Shown here piece by piece: positions 12,626 through 16,159 of a DNA stretch of 16,159 bases. The notes below the pieces were generated by a model that was given only the letters and a program-made list of their open reading frames with translations, was not told the origin of the DNA and searched no databases. Within the stretch, counting starts at the first letter, position 1. The number at the start of each line of letters is the position of its first letter. The position numbers and the translations under genes are program-made. This DNA is from an uncultured archaeon (GTDB lineage Archaea; Thermoproteota; Nitrososphaeria; Conexivisphaerales; CALBHZ01): contig CALBHZ010000256.1 in the NCBI GenBank assembly GCA_937892815.1, forward strand, positions 1 through 16,159. The letters run 5' to 3'.

Positions 12626-13276
12626 GTGGAGTTAGCCGAAGAAATTTTACGTAGGCTTAGAGAAGAGTTCAAGTCGTCCGCTAAGCTACTTATCTCGAAA
12701 ATTATGGATAAGTACAGAGAGCCCTTTCACTTACTCGTAGGGACGATTTTAAGTCAGAACACGAACGATAAAAACAGCATTAGGGCCTTTATGAATCTAG
12801 CTTCGAAATTCGAGCTGAGACCTGAAGTTCTAGCTTCAACTAACATAAGCGAAATAGAAGAGGCGATAAAGATAGGAGGGCTGTATAGAAACAAGGCTAG
12901 GAAGATAGTGGATCTATCTAAGATCATCGTAAACGAGTATAACGGTAGATTTGAAGAGCTATTAAAAGGGGATCTGAATGAAGTTAGAGAAAGGCTTCTA
13001 AAGCTTCCGGGAATAGGTCCTAAGACGGCGGATATCGTCCTCCTCTTCTACTTGAAAAAACCCGTAATTCCGATCGATACGCACATAAAGAGAGTATCTA
13101 AGAGGCTTAAACTTACTTCGAAAGGCGGATATGAAGATATTAGGAGAGCTCTTCAATCGATATTCAGGGAAAGTGATTATTTGGACGTTCATTTCCTGCT
13201 AATATTGCTAGGTAGGGAATACTGTAAAGCTAGAAACCCCCTATGTGATAAGTGTCCCTTGAGCGATCTCTGTCCG

Positions 13277-13291
<15 letters not shown>
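12626..13291 (+). CDS. nth: Endonuclease III-type DNA glycosylase/AP lyase
   Basis: A 221-residue HhH-GPD enzyme of base excision repair, removing oxidised pyrimidines and cutting at AP sites. The helix-hairpin-helix with the catalytic lysine is LLKLPGIGPKTADIVLLF (124-141, K133), and the catalytic aspartate is D151 in VIPIDTHIKRVSKRL. The [4Fe-4S] loop is complete: C200-x6-C207-x2-C210-x5-C216. LVGTILSQNTNDKNS (37-51) matches the family's SQxTxD region. The start is GTG at 12626. The frame is closed by TAA at 12608 and no other start is available. Its end overlaps the convergent purB by 15 bases. The cluster would need the Suf system encoded in this window or another Fe-S assembly route. Confidence 0.93.
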
Positions 13292-15872
<2,581 letters not shown>

Positions 15873-15898
15873 CTACGTTAAGACGAAGCCTTAGGACC

Positions 15899-15906
15899 TA
15901 TTTAAA
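15899..15906 (-). promoter_or_regulatory. TATA box for purA-purB
   Basis: On the minus strand the sequence reads TTTAAATA. The predicted start near 15877 is 7-8 bases before the purA ATG at 15869. No Shine-Dalgarno sequence lies in that short leader. Confidence 0.45.
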
Positions 15907-15925
15907 CAATATCTATCTAAAAACC

Positions 15926-15933
15926 TTTTTAGG
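15926..15933 (+). promoter_or_regulatory. Possible TATA box for the rightmost phosphoribosyltransferase
   Basis: TTTTTAGG lies about 26 bases before 15955, a few bases ahead of the TTG at 15960. It is a weak match, chosen on position within the 90-base divergent gap. Confidence 0.3.
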
Positions 15934-15959
15934 CAACGCGTATAATTCTATGGAAATGA

Positions 15960-16159
15960 TTGAACGTCGTTTACTTAAAGCCGAGCTTTGAAGAACTCAG
16001 AAGTTTAGCCTTTAAATTATTTAAACAAATAGAGAGATCGGGATGGAAGCAAGATGTTAACATAGGAATTGGAAGAGGAGGACTATTCGTCTTAAGGGCG
16101 TTACAGGATTTCTACATAGCGAAGGGAAGGAGGATTCCATACATAATAATATCTGTAGA
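15960..16159 (+). CDS. Phosphoribosyltransferase (COG2236-like), N-terminal part only
   Basis: An open frame running off the right edge, giving about 66 residues. It starts MNVVYLKPSFEELRSLAFKL and contains SGWKQDVNIGIGRGGLFVLRAL, the first-strand and PPi-loop region of archaeal purine-type phosphoribosyltransferases (typically WxPDVIVGIxRGG). It then has a helix and the hydrophobic strand IPYIIISV. The PRPP loop would lie beyond the window. The start is TTG at 15960, directly after an in-frame TGA at 15957, so no longer form is possible. An ATG at 15950 is in another frame and its frame does not give this protein. Divergent placement next to purA suggests purine salvage or interconversion, but the base specificity is not visible. 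Confidence 0.72.
   Translation, partial: MNVVYLKPSFEELRSLAFKLFKQIERSGWKQDVNIGIGRGGLFVLRALQDFYIAKGRRIPYIIISV

Overview
The window is a compact, AT-rich piece of archaeal chromosome, most likely from a thermophilic member of the Thermoproteota/TACK group. The evidence is the gene content: a two-gene SufC-SufB iron-sulfur system, a FAU-1 family RNA-binding protein, a DUF2258-like protein, the archaeal TIGR00300 ornithine cyclodeaminase, a Tan1-like THUMP protein and stand-alone Lrp/AsnC effector domains. The expression signals agree: TATA boxes lie about 26 bases before many start codons, many first genes look leaderless, TTG and GTG starts are frequent, and AGA/AGG/ATA codons dominate. I cannot name the species. 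No rRNA, tRNA, CRISPR, insertion sequence or integrase was seen, and no gene-free stretch exceeds about 135 bases.

Layout from left to right. (1) 1-374 (-): start of a DUF2258-like gene with its own promoter. (2) 4482-431 (-): one probable operon, sufC, sufB, fau-1, a phosphoribosyltransferase, and a DUF123/GIY-YIG-like gene. (3) 4540-6933 (+): a BtpA-family TIM barrel and two tandem stand-alone RAM domains, then a separately promoted pair of a degenerate YrdC/Sua5-like protein and a THUMP protein. (4) 8112-6917 (-) and 8247-9743 (+): a phosphate-centred neighbourhood of DUF47/PhoU-like, CYTH, PiT transporter and Nudix genes. (5) 10987-9740 (-) and 11088-13291 (+): ornithine cyclodeaminase diverging from threonine synthase, MoaD-like and endonuclease III genes. 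A perfect 28-bp palindrome sits between the two divergent core promoters. (6) 15869-13277 (-): purA-purB, the last two steps to AMP. (7) 15960-16159 (+): start of a second phosphoribosyltransferase, diverging from purA.

Most genes are housekeeping: Fe-S assembly, tRNA/RNA metabolism, phosphate handling, amino-acid and purine synthesis, and base excision repair. The least ordinary items are the palindrome at 11019-11046, the MoaD-like protein whose Gly-Gly-Gly is followed by six more residues and which is translationally coupled to a fold-type II PLP enzyme, the YrdC-like protein that has lost its usual active-site motifs beside a THUMP protein, and purine genes that look more bacterial than archaeal. 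All three convergent gene pairs overlap at their 3' ends, which shows how tightly packed the region is.
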